Assembly (NCBI GenBank): GCA_026545225.1
Contig: CM048849.1
Location: forward strand, 55,261,836 to 55,325,835
DNA length: 64,000 nt
Source of the DNA: Cornus controversa
Taxonomy: Eukaryota > Streptophyta > Magnoliopsida > Cornales > Cornaceae
Direction: 5' to 3'
The position numbers and the translations under genes were made by a program. Under the pieces are notes generated by a model that saw only the letters and a program-made list of their open reading frames with translations, did no database searches and was not told where the DNA came from. Positions 12,511 to 23,238 of this stretch are shown here, in pieces. Every line of letters starts with the position of its first letter. The first letter of the stretch is position 1.

Positions 12511-14161
12511 CATCAGCGGAAGAAGAAGAAAGAAAGGGCTTCAAAATAATAATGTAGGTTTCCATACGCTAAATCTTTTCAAAATATTGTCCTGATTTGT
12601 CAAAAAAATATTGTTTTGAGATGATAAATGTTTTGTGAAAACATGAAATTGGTTCTAAAATTTCCTTGTCGAGAACATAAAAATTGTTTGAGAAATTCGC
12701 TAAACTTGAATATATAGCCTTGTGTTGGAAATTTGAACTGAAGAGTGTGGTTTAGCACTGATATTTACATGATTTATGGTTGTTATTTGCCTTTGAAACT
12801 TTGAGGTATTAAAGTAAACTAACTAAGGAGGTTACAGTTTTTTGTTTGGCTTAATTTCATTAAGATTTGAATTGCTTATGAATTTTTGAAATTGTTTGAT
12901 GATAGTTGCGACTTGCGAGGACTGTAATGTGTTAGCTTTAAATTGGCTTTCGTTTCACCTAATTTGAGTTAAAATTTTATTTTTTATTAATTTTTGAAGT
13001 TGAACCGTTATTGCTGAAATTTTTGTGGATAGCTGCGTCTTTGTGTAATTTTATTTCATATCTACGATTCGATTTTAAATATGAAATTTTGAACGATAAA
13101 AATAGACTTATAAAGGCTTCTGTAGAATTTTGTTTCACTATTTAATTCAAATTATATGGTTTATGGTGAAGTTTCAAATGTAAGTTGTGGCTGTGGGAAA
13201 ATAAGTAATTTGCTTATGGAGATTATGTGCATGTTCTACTTTTTGGTAGCATTACCTTCTGAAAGTTTTCTTTAGTTTACCGTTAAAATTTTGAGTATTT
13301 AAAATAGACTCGTGTAGATTTCACTAGAAGTTTATCGTGCTAATAAATTTGAGGTATTTGATTTGTGAGGCATGTTCTAAATGTGAGTCGTGACCACAGA
13401 AGAAAAGTGAATGTTCATGGAAATTGTGTACTTGTGGTATTTGATGGTGTTTTTCCACTGTGCATGTGTCTGATTTGAAATAGGTAGGGTAAGAGTTTCC
13501 CTTGGGTTGAAAAACCCTAAACGGCCTGGGCTTTAACAAGAGGGTGTTCATGGTCCCGGGGTGCGGCCCCTAAAGCTAAAGGATGGGTATTTGGCAATCT
13601 TGAATTTCTTATAACTGATACAGTATATGATTTCTTGACGTATATCAAATGACGTGGTTGGAAACAGGTTGAATTTCGAAATGGGGTCTGGCTTTAATTT
13701 ATTTGAGATACTACCTGTTATTTGGTAAATTCAGCATTTAAATCTATGATATTTAGTTTATTTTTTCAAATTGCTGAAAATTATGCTTTCCGTGAAACTG
13801 TTAAAAAAAAAGTTCATTTTTTGAGAAAATTATTTGTTTCCAACAAACATCAGGAACCTATTGGGCTCCGTGAGCTTACCCCATTTTCTAAAACCTTTTC
13901 AGGATCTAGTTCGAAGAGGAAGAATTGCAGGAAGTAAAGGTGAGACAAAACTAAGAAGATTCTAGGTGAGTTAGCATCTGAATTTTTAATTTTATGAATT
14001 TTGTCTAGAAAGCATCTGATTTTTTAATTTTATGAATTTTGTCTAGAAAGGTTTAAGAATGGATTTTAGTTTGGGAGCATCTAATGGCTTGAGAAACTAA
14101 AGAAATTTGGTGTTTATTTAAATTGTGATTAATTCACGTGCCGTTGGGAGGGGGGCGTGAC
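12509..14161 (+). repeat. LTR-like repeat, probably a solo LTR
   Basis: The stretch has no coding signal and ends at about 14161 in GGGGGGCGTGACA, a common terminus of plant LTRs. It contains LTR-like transcribed sequence (gggctccgtgagcttaccccattttc) followed by short A/G-rich text. The left boundary is not resolved, and no matching second LTR or reliable target-site duplication was found. It lies exactly where the coding part of a lost BBL1-type gene would be expected. Confidence 0.35.
13975..14051. repeat. Two-copy tandem repeat, about 38 bp unit
   Basis: The unit agcatctga-ttttaattttatgaattttgtctagaa occurs twice head to tail inside the LTR-like region. Confidence 0.8.
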
Positions 14162-14174
14162 AGAAAACCCCATC

Positions 14175-14930
14175 AATATGCATATCTTGTCTTGGATATA
14201 GATCATTGAGCTGAAAACTATTACTTTTCATTGTTGAAAGTAAGGTAAATTCAAAGTTCAAACTGAAGAATATTACAAAGATGATTATTGGAAATTGAGA
14301 CTCGTGATAATTTTTTCATGTATATCAATCCATTGACAATCTATTGCGTAGAGTGTGGATGAGATATTTTCCACTTTAGGTGTTGGTATATGAAGAGTAA
14401 AGAGTGACACATAGCAGTATAGATATAGTCTCCCATGTTTTACAAATCCCTCCTACTTTAATACAAGAACAGCCTCATTTTATTGTGTGTCATACCAGAA
14501 ATTGTGTAATAAAACAAGTTTTAATGAGAAAGGCATGTGGCTTAGTGGTGAAGCTGGAACGCAATATATTGTAGGAGTTATTTGCCAGAATAAAATACCA
14601 CGGATTTGTATATCAAAGTCAAGTAAACTCTTGAAATCCAGGATGTTATGCTTGTGAATCAGGATCACCTCATGTGGCACAAGATCTTGTGCCGCTTACG
14701 CAAATTAGGAGTAAAGTAAAAGAGTTCTGAATTAAGTGTTAGCCCTTCCATTATAAAAATGCTTATGCTGGTGGGGGTTGATAACTTTTAGTTTAATCTA
14801 GAAATATGACCAGAGAGTGTTTGTAGTTTACTGTCATGCGTAAATCTTTGGTAATTTTTGTAGAAAAAGATAAATTTGAGTCACTTCTGGAAGCCCAACT
14901 ACACAAATATAGCATATATAGGAGTAAAAA
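14175..14930 (-). pseudogene. Orphan promoter and intergenic copy of the BBL1 upstream region
   Basis: 14,175-14,560 is a close copy of the BBL1 upstream region (8246-8630), sharing long phrases such as aattcaaagttcaaactg and atcaatccattgacaatct. 14,700-14,930 likewise copies 9520-9730. No BBE-like coding sequence lies to the left of it, where a promoter on this strand would need one; that space holds the LTR-like repeat. I read this as the remains of a duplicated BBL1+BBL2 unit that lost its BBL1-type coding region. Confidence 0.7.
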
Positions 14931-15425
14931 ACTAAAGACAGGTCCAGCTTTTTTTATGTGAAATATTTAAAGTTCAGATCCCGTTTCATCAGAATCATCA
15001 CCATAGTTCCATATATGCTTAACTGCATATATGTCATAATTTCCACAAAGTGATTGTTCTCATGATTTGAATCAGTGTTATCGAAACATGATGCTTGTTC
15101 TTATACCAAATGTTATGAACTTGACCAATACACCAAAAGTTACATGACTGATGGAAATTGTGAAAGTAAGCTCAATAATTGTCAAGACAGTAATATACAG
15201 GCACACACATTCTCTTTCTCTATCCATCCAAGGAGCTTTTAAGTCAAGTGAAGAGGTTCAGAGACTACATTTCCCATTATTACTTGCTGGAAAGATATTT
15301 GAGTCGTACATAGAAAGGTACAAAGATGTTCAACTCTATGACCAAACCACCATTTTCTAGTACCACAACTAGTAACAATTAAATTTTCATAAAAATAAGC
15401 AAGAAACCATAAATGATACTGATAC
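14931..15425. other. Intergenic: BBL3 3' flank
   Basis: No gene. 15,300-15,425 matches the 3' flanks of BBL2 and BBL4. Confidence 0.5.
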
Positions 15426-17033
15426 TCATTTCCCCGGAGATGGCAAAGGTGGGATGCTTTGTTCATTCCTGAAGAAGTTCCCGGGATCAACCACAGTCTT
15501 CACTTTCACCAATCTATCGAAATTTCCCTTAAAATACTTCTCCCCATAGACCTTACCTTCGCTGTAACTATTTTTACCATGGCTAGTGATACCAATGTCA
15601 AGGTCTCTGTAGTTGAGAAATGCTTCTCTAGGAGACTTGGACACAAAAGGTGTCATGACATCGTACAGCCTCCTAATCTGGTCCATACACTTCTTCTCTT
15701 CCTCAACCCCCTCTTCGTTCCAGTTGACTGAGTACTGAATTTTGAATATATTCCCAGCTCGATGTGGGAAAGCAGTGCCCCCCTCAGGAATTTCACTCAT
15801 CCTTCCACCGTATGGGTTGAAAACCATTCCTACTTTCTCTATTTCTATCATTTTCTTCCAAATAGACTCCAATCCATCTTTGGGAATCGGTTTCTGAACA
15901 TAATCGGATTTCCTCTTAAAAAAATTCACCCCTTTGGGAACTCGGTTGAGCAGAGCGTCAACCGAAGTCCCATTATCGAAATCCGCCCAGTAAAGAACCG
16001 AATTAATCCAACTCATTTCCATACAGTCACTTTTCTTCAAACCCAACTCGGGAAAGTCTTTGTTCATGACCGACATCAGTCTATCAGCTTTTCCAAGGAA
16101 CAATGATATAAATGTTGCCTTTACCGTCTTCTGTGACTTCTTACCCTTCTTCTTGACTTTCGGCTGAAGAAGCAGCCTAACGAAAAGATCGTTATCGGTC
16201 TTATCAGCCATCAATTGCCACCGGTGAACAAGGTCTGTAGCCTTCTCTTCCAAGGTCTTTTCGACCCGGAAAACAGTGACTGTTTCGGGCACTTTAACTA
16301 GTCTGACTTGGTAGGCCAATATGACCCCAAAACTAGCACCACCACCACCTCTGATGGCCCAAAAAAGTTCCTCGCCCATGCCCTTACGGTCTAAAATTTT
16401 GCCATCAACATTCACTATGCGTGCATCGACCACATTATCGATTGATAACCCGTATTTACGAAGCATAGTACCATAACCACCTCCGCTAATACCACCACCA
16501 ACGCCTACGGTGGTGCAAACGGTGGATGGGAAACCATGGGTTTTGCTCTTTTCTGAGATTCTGTAGTAGAGTTCGCCCATGGTGGCACCGGCTTGCACCC
16601 AAGCGGTCTCTTGTCCAATGTCGATGTCAATGGACTTGAGATTGAACATGTCGAGGACGACGTATGGGACGTTGGAAACGTAGGAGGTGCCGTCGTAGTC
16701 ATGGCCGCCACTTCTGATTTTGAGCTGAATTCCGATGGTTTTGGCACAAAGCACAGCAGCGCCAACATCAGTTTCACGGAGAGGGGTGACAATGAGGGCT
16801 GGTTTGGGGGTAGCGGAGGTGTTGAAGCGCTTGTTTCTGATGTGGGATTGGAGGACAGTTGGGAATGAAGGGTTTGTGGGGCTGACAAGAATTTTTGGGT
16901 CCGAGTTTTTGGAGAGGCATTGAAGGAAAGTGTCATAGATTGAACCTGTTGATGCACATGAAAAAGGTTGGAGAGAAAAGAGAAATATTAGAAGAGGAAG
17001 AAGAGACATTGAAGTTCTCTTCTCCATCTTCAT
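15426..17033 (-). CDS. BBL3: BBE-like FAD-linked oxidase with an altered flavin pocket (subfamily I)
   Basis: A 535-residue secreted BBE-like protein; the first ATG (17033) gives MKMEKRTSM and a hydrophobic signal (about 10-27), with a second ATG two codons later. Flavin-linking His111 and Cys173 are retained and the gatekeeper Val (176) is present. However, the usual CPTVGVGGH reads CTTVGVGGG: the His eight residues after the Cys, which in Eschscholzia BBE (His174) hydrogen-bonds the flavin N1 locus, is Gly181, and the Pro after the Cys is Thr. The active-site K-x-Q (FKIQY) and Tyr (FLNYRD) are intact, and the frame is fully open to NFFRNEQSIPP. The gene is therefore either a functional variant with changed redox properties or an early-decaying copy. 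Closest relatives here are BBL2 and BBL4. Confidence 0.93.
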   Translation of the reverse strand: MKMEKRTSMSLLPLLIFLFSLQPFSCASTGSIYDTFLQCLSKNSDPKILVSPTNPSFPTVLQSHIRNKRFNTSATPKPALIVTPLRETDVGAAVLCAKTIGIQLKIRSGGHDYDGTSYVSNVPYVVLDMFNLKSIDIDIGQETAWVQAGATMGELYYRISEKSKTHGFPSTVCTTVGVGGGISGGGYGTMLRKYGLSIDNVVDARIVNVDGKILDRKGMGEELFWAIRGGGGASFGVILAYQVRLVKVPETVTVFRVEKTLEEKATDLVHRWQLMADKTDNDLFVRLLLQPKVKKKGKKSQKTVKATFISLFLGKADRLMSVMNKDFPELGLKKSDCMEMSWINSVLYWADFDNGTSVDALLNRVPKGVNFFKRKSDYVQKPIPKDGLESIWKKMIEIEKVGMVFNPYGGRMSEIPEGGTAFPHRAGNIFKIQYSVNWNEEGVEEEKKCMDQIRRLYDVMTPFVSKSPREAFLNYRDLDIGITSHGKNSYSEGKVYGEKYFKGNFDRLVKVKTVVDPGNFFRNEQSIPPLPSPGK

Positions 17034-17071
17034 TGTTTCCTAAACGTCCCCAACCCAACGTTTGTTTAGGT

Positions 17072-17082
17072 AGGAATATATA
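17072..17082 (-). promoter_or_regulatory. Possible TATA element of BBL3
   Basis: AATATATAA-type sequence about 40-50 bp upstream of the BBL3 ATG, in the position matching the BBL2 element. Confidence 0.4.
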
Positions 17083-17355
17083 AGAATTCAATTCATTCAT
17101 GAAAGAAAATGGAAGGAACAAGAGGAATACATTCGCTTGCAACTTGGCAGGCTGTTCCTTTCTCTTCAATGGTTCTGAATCTATTTACGGTAACTGAAAG
17201 TGCTATTTATAGTTAATAGGCTGTCCAGCTTTTTGGGTCCGCAAAGTAACAATGGCCTAAGATTGGTAGGCAGTGACTAATTATGGAAGATTTCAACACA
17301 GTTTTGCACACCAATGTAAATTGTGGTGGCTGTCAAAAAAAAGGTTTCATGCTTA

Positions 17356-17489
17356 TGTTATGTTCGGTTGCATGAAATTTGTGTCGTATAATTGGAATGG
17401 TTGGAATTAAAGAAAATTGGTTCAAACTTTACACTAAATTTTCTCTACCGCCAATTCTAAAGCACAATTCCATGCAACCGAACATAACC
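17356..17489. mobile_element. Small MITE with perfect 18-bp inverted ends
   Basis: GTTATGTTCGGTTGCATG at 17357-17374 is repeated exactly, inverted, at 17471-17488. TTA flanks both sides (17353-17355 and 17490-17492), fitting the 3-bp target duplication of PIF/Harbinger (Tourist-like) elements. Only 134 bp, no coding capacity. Confidence 0.75.
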
Positions 17490-17581
17490 TTAGAAGTTTC
17501 AGGAATTTGAATCAAATTTGTGGATTGATCCGAACATAACCTTAGAAGTTTCAGGAATTTGAATCAAATTTGTGAATTGAT
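17478..17581. repeat. 52-bp direct tandem duplication
   Basis: The unit starting ccgaacataaccttagaag occurs twice, differing at about one base (gtggattgat / gtgaattgat). It copies the right end of the adjoining MITE plus its flank. Confidence 0.85.
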
Positions 17582-19199
17582 CGAGGTGAGATTACTAGAC
17601 TTTCCATTCACATGATGCAACAATGGAGAACTTTGGTGCATCGGTTCAAGAATTGTGCTCTCCATCACGTATCAGTTTCTGGTTGTAATCATAAGATCAT
17701 TTTACTAAACTTTCATGAGGTGTTAGTAATCACAAGGCCCTTTTACTAAACTTGAATGAGGAGATGAATGCCAACTTGCCTTAGGTACATAAACTGAATT
17801 AAATCTAGCAATTAACTTCATGAGGCCATTTAAAGCAGAGGCCTTGATGGTTTCACATTACACTTCTTTCAATCAAACATCAATCACTTTTTTCTTTCAT
17901 AGTTACATGATTCAATGCCTTGATCATACCAACATAGTTCTAAAACCAAAAAAACCCTGCCAAAAATTTTCAATTTAGACCTATATCACCAACATGATCT
18001 CCAACACTATCTCTGGTACGGGTGCACACGGCTCGACTCTTAACGGAACTAGAACTGATTCTAACAGTTTCTTGAATTTGAAACTAGAATCGTTGAGACA
18101 TGAAACCCAATTGAACTAAACTGTGATCTTTTAAATGAAATACATGCCGTATAATAAATGATACACTCGAGTCATCCCTCTGAAAAATAAAAAGAAACAC
18201 AGCCTTAGTAGGCAAACAAAACAAAACCAACACAAGCCACTCACGGACAAAAACACCAAAAATCAAAACAAAGCCAACACCAAAGTAACCTAACACAAGA
18301 CAGGGATTCAAAAGAAAGAACCAAACACTAACATTAACTTTAGGTCAACACCAATTGTACGTTAGACAGAACAAAACAAATTATGGGAAATATGAAACCT
18401 TTTAGGGTTACAACAGTAGAACTTAGAATAGAAGTTATTTATTTATACTAAATATTCCTCTATTTTCTTGTCCTAAATCTAGCTCTGATTTTGGGTTTCT
18501 TGGTTTTTATTTTTTGAATTCAAAGCAGGTTTTAAAGAGTAAAAATTACAAATATATGTTCATAAAAGCATTCTATGCATATATGTAAACTTCATTCAAA
18601 AGAGGCTTCGAAGAACAAATAATTATCTGTGGGTATATATTTCCTATTATTTTTCAATTGGTTGAACGAGGAGAGACATCTTTAAAAAAATCTGTCTTTT
18701 GGTTTTATCCTAATGAAATGGGTTTTGTTAATTTTTATTTTTATTTTTCTTTTAGACAGGTGTTTGAGTTTTATTGGTCCACATTAGCATGTGTTCTAAG
18801 TTAGTTCACCTACGACTCTAGAATTGGACCAAGTACTGTGGGAAACTAGAGATGTCTTTCAACTGCTTTTTGGACTGGCCCACAAACTCATAGGAATGGA
18901 CCCGACTGGGCCACATTTGGGCTAGGTTTAGGGGCAGCTTGAAAATTTCACGAAAATGAGAAAACTCTATAATACAATAAATCAAGGGATGTATCATGTA
19001 TATGTTTGACGAACATGTATATAGATTGTGATTAAGCTACTGGCTAAGATAAGCTTAAGAGAGGATTAAATGGAAAAATTGCAAAAATAAAAGTGGTTAA
19101 AAGTGTGAACTTTTTATATCTTTTGTCTAGTCACACTTATCTTCTTGGGTGATTTGTAAGGTTACACACGCGCAATTTTTTTTTATTAAGTGCGGAGTT
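17582..19199. other. Intergenic: BBL3 upstream region and anonymous AT-rich DNA
   Basis: 17,620-17,760 is homologous to the BBL2 upstream region. Beyond that I see no gene, RNA or structured repeat. Confidence 0.4.
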
Positions 19200-20147
19200 T
19201 CAACACTCTTTAGTTACAAATAAATGTGATCGTCTTGTATTTTGAGATACAAAATTACAATTAAAGTGCTCCAATCAAGTTTATCTCACATATCTTTTTT
19301 AATAGATATCATAATCAATTCATTCAATCTCTCTTGTGACATCGTTGACTGTAGATAAGATTTAATCAACTTCAACTTTGAAAAGCTTCTCTCAGTAGAT
19401 GCAACTGTAACTGGAATAGTCAATAATACTCTATATGCAATCCAAGCATTTGGAAAACAATAACTTAGTTTTTTTTCATAAAATCTAATACTTCAATTAT
19501 CTTTTTTGTTCTTGGTAATAAAGCTTCTTTTAAGACTTTTAGCTCTAAACATAATTCTGTTGAGATATTGAATCTGGTTTCCTTTAATATTGTTCAATTG
19601 GAGAAGAAAATTGAAAGAGAGAGAGAAGAGAGTTGTTGAAGAAGAGAACGTCTATAATGCATCCGGTGTAAATACAGCTGGTGAATCTCATCTATACATA
19701 TTTAATATGTATTGAATCTCATTCGTATGTATTTAATATGTATTGTAAGACTCATTACGCGTGTATAGCACATATAACTCAAATTCACCCTATATATTTA
19801 CACTACGTAGATCTTCTTGTTGAAGAGAGGGAGGAATAAAAAAATAATAATAAAAGAAGAGAAAAGACAAATATATATATAGAATGACGGTTTTTTACCC
19901 ATACAATATATATAGTAGTAAATGTTTTTTTTGTTCCGTTTCTCTTTGGTTTTAACTTATACAATATATATAATACTATTTAATTTTTGGGCCGCTTTCT
20001 CTGAGTCTTTAACTTATACAATATATAGTACTATATATATATATTTTTTTGGCCTCTTTCTCTTTGTTTTTAACCTATACAATTTATATACTATTTTTTT
20101 TTGGGCCCCTAAATTTGGAGGCCAGGTCTATGGTCAAGGCCGGCCCT
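19200..20147 (-). pseudogene. hAT-family transposase relic (C-terminal dimerisation domain)
   Basis: Reading the minus strand from about 19,470 to 19,300 gives FPNAWIAYRVLLTIPVTV, then ASTERSFSKLKLIKSYLQST, then MSQERLNELIMISIKKDM. This is the hallmark C-terminal dimerisation region of plant hAT (TTF/ZMYM-type) transposases. The preceding segment FNISTELCLELKVLKEAL lies in a shifted frame (about 19,480-19,570), and a stop follows KKDM, so the copy is dead. At 20,137-20,147 the minus strand starts CAGGGCCGGCC, a plausible hAT terminal repeat marking the element's 5' end. The opposite end was not found. The low-complexity stretch between (about 19,860-20,100) repeats acttatacaatatatata-like text. 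Confidence 0.75.
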
Positions 20148-20769
20148 GGCAAATGGAATCCATTACACGGCTGATATCAACCATCTCAACTGCACTGGAG
20201 AGAATTCTCAAGGACAATTTAAACTATTGTTGTCTCCACCATCATCTTTGGTCACATTCTCTCACACATAAGCTACGTACAAGTCTTTAGGGCACTCCAC
20301 TTGTAATTTCTTCCACTTATGGCCAAAGTTTTGTTCCTTTGTTGCACATAAATATATACTATAAATTTTGATAAAATTTTGCTAAAAAATTATGGCCTAA
20401 TAGTATTTCATCTCAAGTCTCCAAAGCACATGATAGAAGTTACTCATTTGCCAAAAGAATATATATATATATATATAAAAAGAAAAAATTTTCATTATAT
20501 AGCGGCGTGTATTTGGTGATTGATCAACCCACCAACTGTCTATATCACGTGAGTGATATCCGGTGTAAACAGGACATTAAAAAGCACAAATTCAACCCCC
20601 TCATTTTCATTCAACCATCTTTTTCCAAACCCAATAGCTGAATTTTTCTCATTTCATTTAACGCCATTGAATTTAATTACTGGGGCACCCTTTTCCTCAC
20701 TTTTGATGTGAAACAGAAGTAAAATAGGAAAATAGTTAAAATAATATACCTGGAGTAGGGTTCCTTAAA

Positions 20770-20772
<3 letters not shown>

Positions 20773-20814
<42 letters not shown>
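20773..20814. repeat. (TA)n microsatellite
   Basis: About 20 AT units. Confidence 0.95.
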
Positions 20815-20816
<2 letters not shown>

Positions 20817-20988
20817 CTCCTTCAACTAAAGACAAAAGTGTCCTTAATTCATTTTCAATGCATACTAATAATTGCCCATTATTATTTACTAATATATATA
20901 TATATATATATTTCTCCTTCAACTAAAGACAAAAGTGTCCTTAATTCATTTTCAATGCATACTGATAATTGCCCATTATTATTTACTA
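20811..20988. repeat. Near-identical tandem duplication, about 80-bp unit plus TA spacer
   Basis: The segment atttctccttcaactaaag ... attatttactaa occurs twice, at about 20,811-20,891 and 20,908-20,988, separated by a TA run. I see one difference (actaataat / actgataat), so the duplication is recent. Both copies sit next to TA tracts, which may have mediated slippage or unequal exchange. Confidence 0.88.
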
Positions 20989-21169
20989 AGAATAGATATT
21001 TGAGTTGTACATAGAAGGGAAAAAGGTGTGATAAACACAACACCACTACTACTTTCTAATACCACAATGAGTAACAAATTATCATAAATATAAGCATGCA
21101 ATCATAGATGACAGAAAATGATGATCCTCCAATCTGTTTGCGTTTGCCTCTGGCTTTACTTTCCTCAAT

Positions 21170-22783
21170 TCATGGTAGAGTTGGGATGCTTTGTTCATTT
21201 CTGAAGAAATTATCCGGGTCAACCATGGTCTTCACTTTCACCAATCTATCAAAATTTCCCATGAAATATTTAACCCCATAGACCTTACCTTCACTGTAAC
21301 TATCTTTACCATTGTGAGTAATACCAATGTCAAGGTCTCTGTAGTTGAGATATGCACCTCTAGGAGACTTGGACACAAATGGTGTCATGTAACTGTAAAT
21401 CCTCCTAATCTGGCTTATATACTTCTTGTCCGCTTCAATCCCTTCTTCGCTCCAGTTGACCGAGTACTGAATTTTGCATATATTCCCTGCTCTATGTGGG
21501 AATGGAGTTTCCGAATCCGAAATTTCACTCATCCTTCCACCATACGGGTTGAAAACAAATCCTACTTTCCCCACTTCGATCATTTTCTTCCAAATCCACT
21601 CCAACCCGTCTTTCGATATCGGACTCTGAATATAATCCGATTTCCTCTTTAGAAAATTCACCCCATCCGAATTTCGGTCAAGCAGAACATCCGCCGAAGT
21701 CTCGTTATCGAAATTCGCCCAGTAAAGAACCGATTCGATCCAACTCATTTCCACACAGTCACTTTTCTTCAAACCCAACTCAGCAAAGTCTTTGTTCATC
21801 ACCGACACCAGTCTATCGGCATTTCCAAGAAACAGGGAAATAAATGATGCCCTTATTGTCTTCTCACCCTTTTTCGTTGTAGAACTAATTGGCTGAAGAA
21901 GTAGTCTGATAAATAGATCATTGTCGATCTTATCGGCCACCAATAGCCACTTGTGAACAATGTCCGTAGCATTCTGATCCAAGGTCTTTTGAATCCGAAA
22001 TATAGTAACAGTTTCTGGTACTTTCACTAAATTAATTTTGTAGGCCAAAACCACCCCAAAACTAGCACCACCACCACCTCTGATGGCCCAAAAAAGGTCC
22101 TCACCCATGCCTTGACGGTCCAAAATCCGGCCATTAACATCAACTATACGTGCATCGACTACATGATCGACCGATAACCCGTATTTACGGAGCATATTAC
22201 CGTATCCACCTCCGCTGAAATGGCCACCGACGCCGACCGTGGGGCATACGCCGGCCGGAAAACCATGGGTTTTGCTCTTTTCCCAGATTCTGTAGAAGAG
22301 TTCGCCCAGGGTGGCACCGGCTTGGACCCAAGCGTTCTCCTGTTCAATGTCGATGTCGATGGACCGGAGATTGAACATGTCGAGGATGACGAAGGGGACG
22401 TCGGAGATGTAGGAGATGCCGTCGTAGTCGTGGCCGCCGCTCCGGATCTTGAGTTGGATTCCGATGGTTTTGGCGCAAAGCACGACGGGGCCGACATGGG
22501 TTTCGCGGAGGGGAGTGATGATGAGTGAGGGTTTGGGGGCGGAAGAGGTGTTGAAGCGGCGGTTTTTGATGTAGGATACAAGTACAGTTTCATATGAAGG
22601 GTTGGTGGGGCTGTAGAGTGTGTTGGGTGAAATTGCGTCTGAAGGGTCTGAGTGTTTGGAGAGGCATTCAAGGAAAGTGTCGTAGATTGAATCTGACGAA
22701 GCACCAGAAAGAGTTTGGAGAGAAAAGAGAAAAAGAAGCAACGAGGACACAGAAAGACATGAAGATAGAGAAGGGTTCTTCAT
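21170..22783 (-). CDS. BBL4: BBE-like FAD-linked oxidase (subfamily I)
   Basis: A 537-residue secreted BBE-like protein with an ATG start and a signal peptide (about residues 8-28, LLLFLFSLQTLSGASS). The N-terminal Cys pair lies in FLECL and VLCAK. Flavin-linking His118 (RSGGHDYDG) and Cys180 (GVCPTVGVGGH), the gatekeeper Val183 and the N1-locus His188 are all intact. The active-site K-x-Q is CKIQY, with an unusual Cys just before the Lys, and the Tyr is in YLNYRDLDIG. It ends NFFRNEQSIPTLP. All sites known for the family are preserved, so this is the best candidate in subfamily I for a normal enzyme. Like BBL2 and BBL3 it has a GC-rich 5' half. Substrate unknown. Confidence 0.95.
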   Translation of the reverse strand: MKNPSLSSCLSVSSLLLFLFSLQTLSGASSDSIYDTFLECLSKHSDPSDAISPNTLYSPTNPSYETVLVSYIKNRRFNTSSAPKPSLIITPLRETHVGPVVLCAKTIGIQLKIRSGGHDYDGISYISDVPFVILDMFNLRSIDIDIEQENAWVQAGATLGELFYRIWEKSKTHGFPAGVCPTVGVGGHFSGGGYGNMLRKYGLSVDHVVDARIVDVNGRILDRQGMGEDLFWAIRGGGGASFGVVLAYKINLVKVPETVTIFRIQKTLDQNATDIVHKWLLVADKIDNDLFIRLLLQPISSTTKKGEKTIRASFISLFLGNADRLVSVMNKDFAELGLKKSDCVEMSWIESVLYWANFDNETSADVLLDRNSDGVNFLKRKSDYIQSPISKDGLEWIWKKMIEVGKVGFVFNPYGGRMSEISDSETPFPHRAGNICKIQYSVNWSEEGIEADKKYISQIRRIYSYMTPFVSKSPRGAYLNYRDLDIGITHNGKDSYSEGKVYGVKYFMGNFDRLVKVKTMVDPDNFFRNEQSIPTLP

Positions 22784-23238
22784 CTTCAGTGCTTGTCTTG
22801 TTTTGGGGGTGTGTAAGAAAATTGGTAGTGTATAAATACAAGGAAGGAGGAAAGGGTAGTGTGTAGAATTTTTAGTTTGAGATTAGTATTGGAAAAGTGA
22901 AGTTTCCTAAACAGCCTAAAATGTTGACTAGAAAAATAAAAATCATGAAAGAAAATGAAAGAGACAAGAGGGAATATCTTGTCTTGCCTTGTGACATTTT
23001 AGTAAATGTCAATGGCGCATGTTATAGCATAGACTATTCAATATATTATTATGTCAATTCTTTACATTTTATCACGTCACATGTATACCACTGATATACC
23101 CATTGAATTTTATATGGCAGTTTTGATAACCAGAGGATTTTGAAACTCATTTGTCTGAGCAGGGTGGTGAGATTAATTACCCCCGCCCACAAAACACCAT
23201 TTGAAATCAATAATTTGGAAGAAAAACACATTCGGAAC
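22784..23238. other. Intergenic: BBL4 upstream region
   Basis: Short AT-rich leader with a weak TATA-like sequence near 22,828-22,840. No gene seen. Confidence 0.4.

Larger units (their letters stand above)
20148..21169. other. Intergenic: BBL4 downstream region
   Basis: No gene. Contains TA microsatellites and a recent 80-bp duplication (separate entries), then a 3' flank homologous to those of BBL2 and BBL3 from about 21,000. Confidence 0.5.

Noticed and set aside
22220-22528. 102-codon plus-strand open frame and the 181-codon minus frame at 22,159-22,704
   Set aside because: Both are frame shadows of BBL4 in its GC-rich part; the BBL4 frame itself carries all the family motifs.
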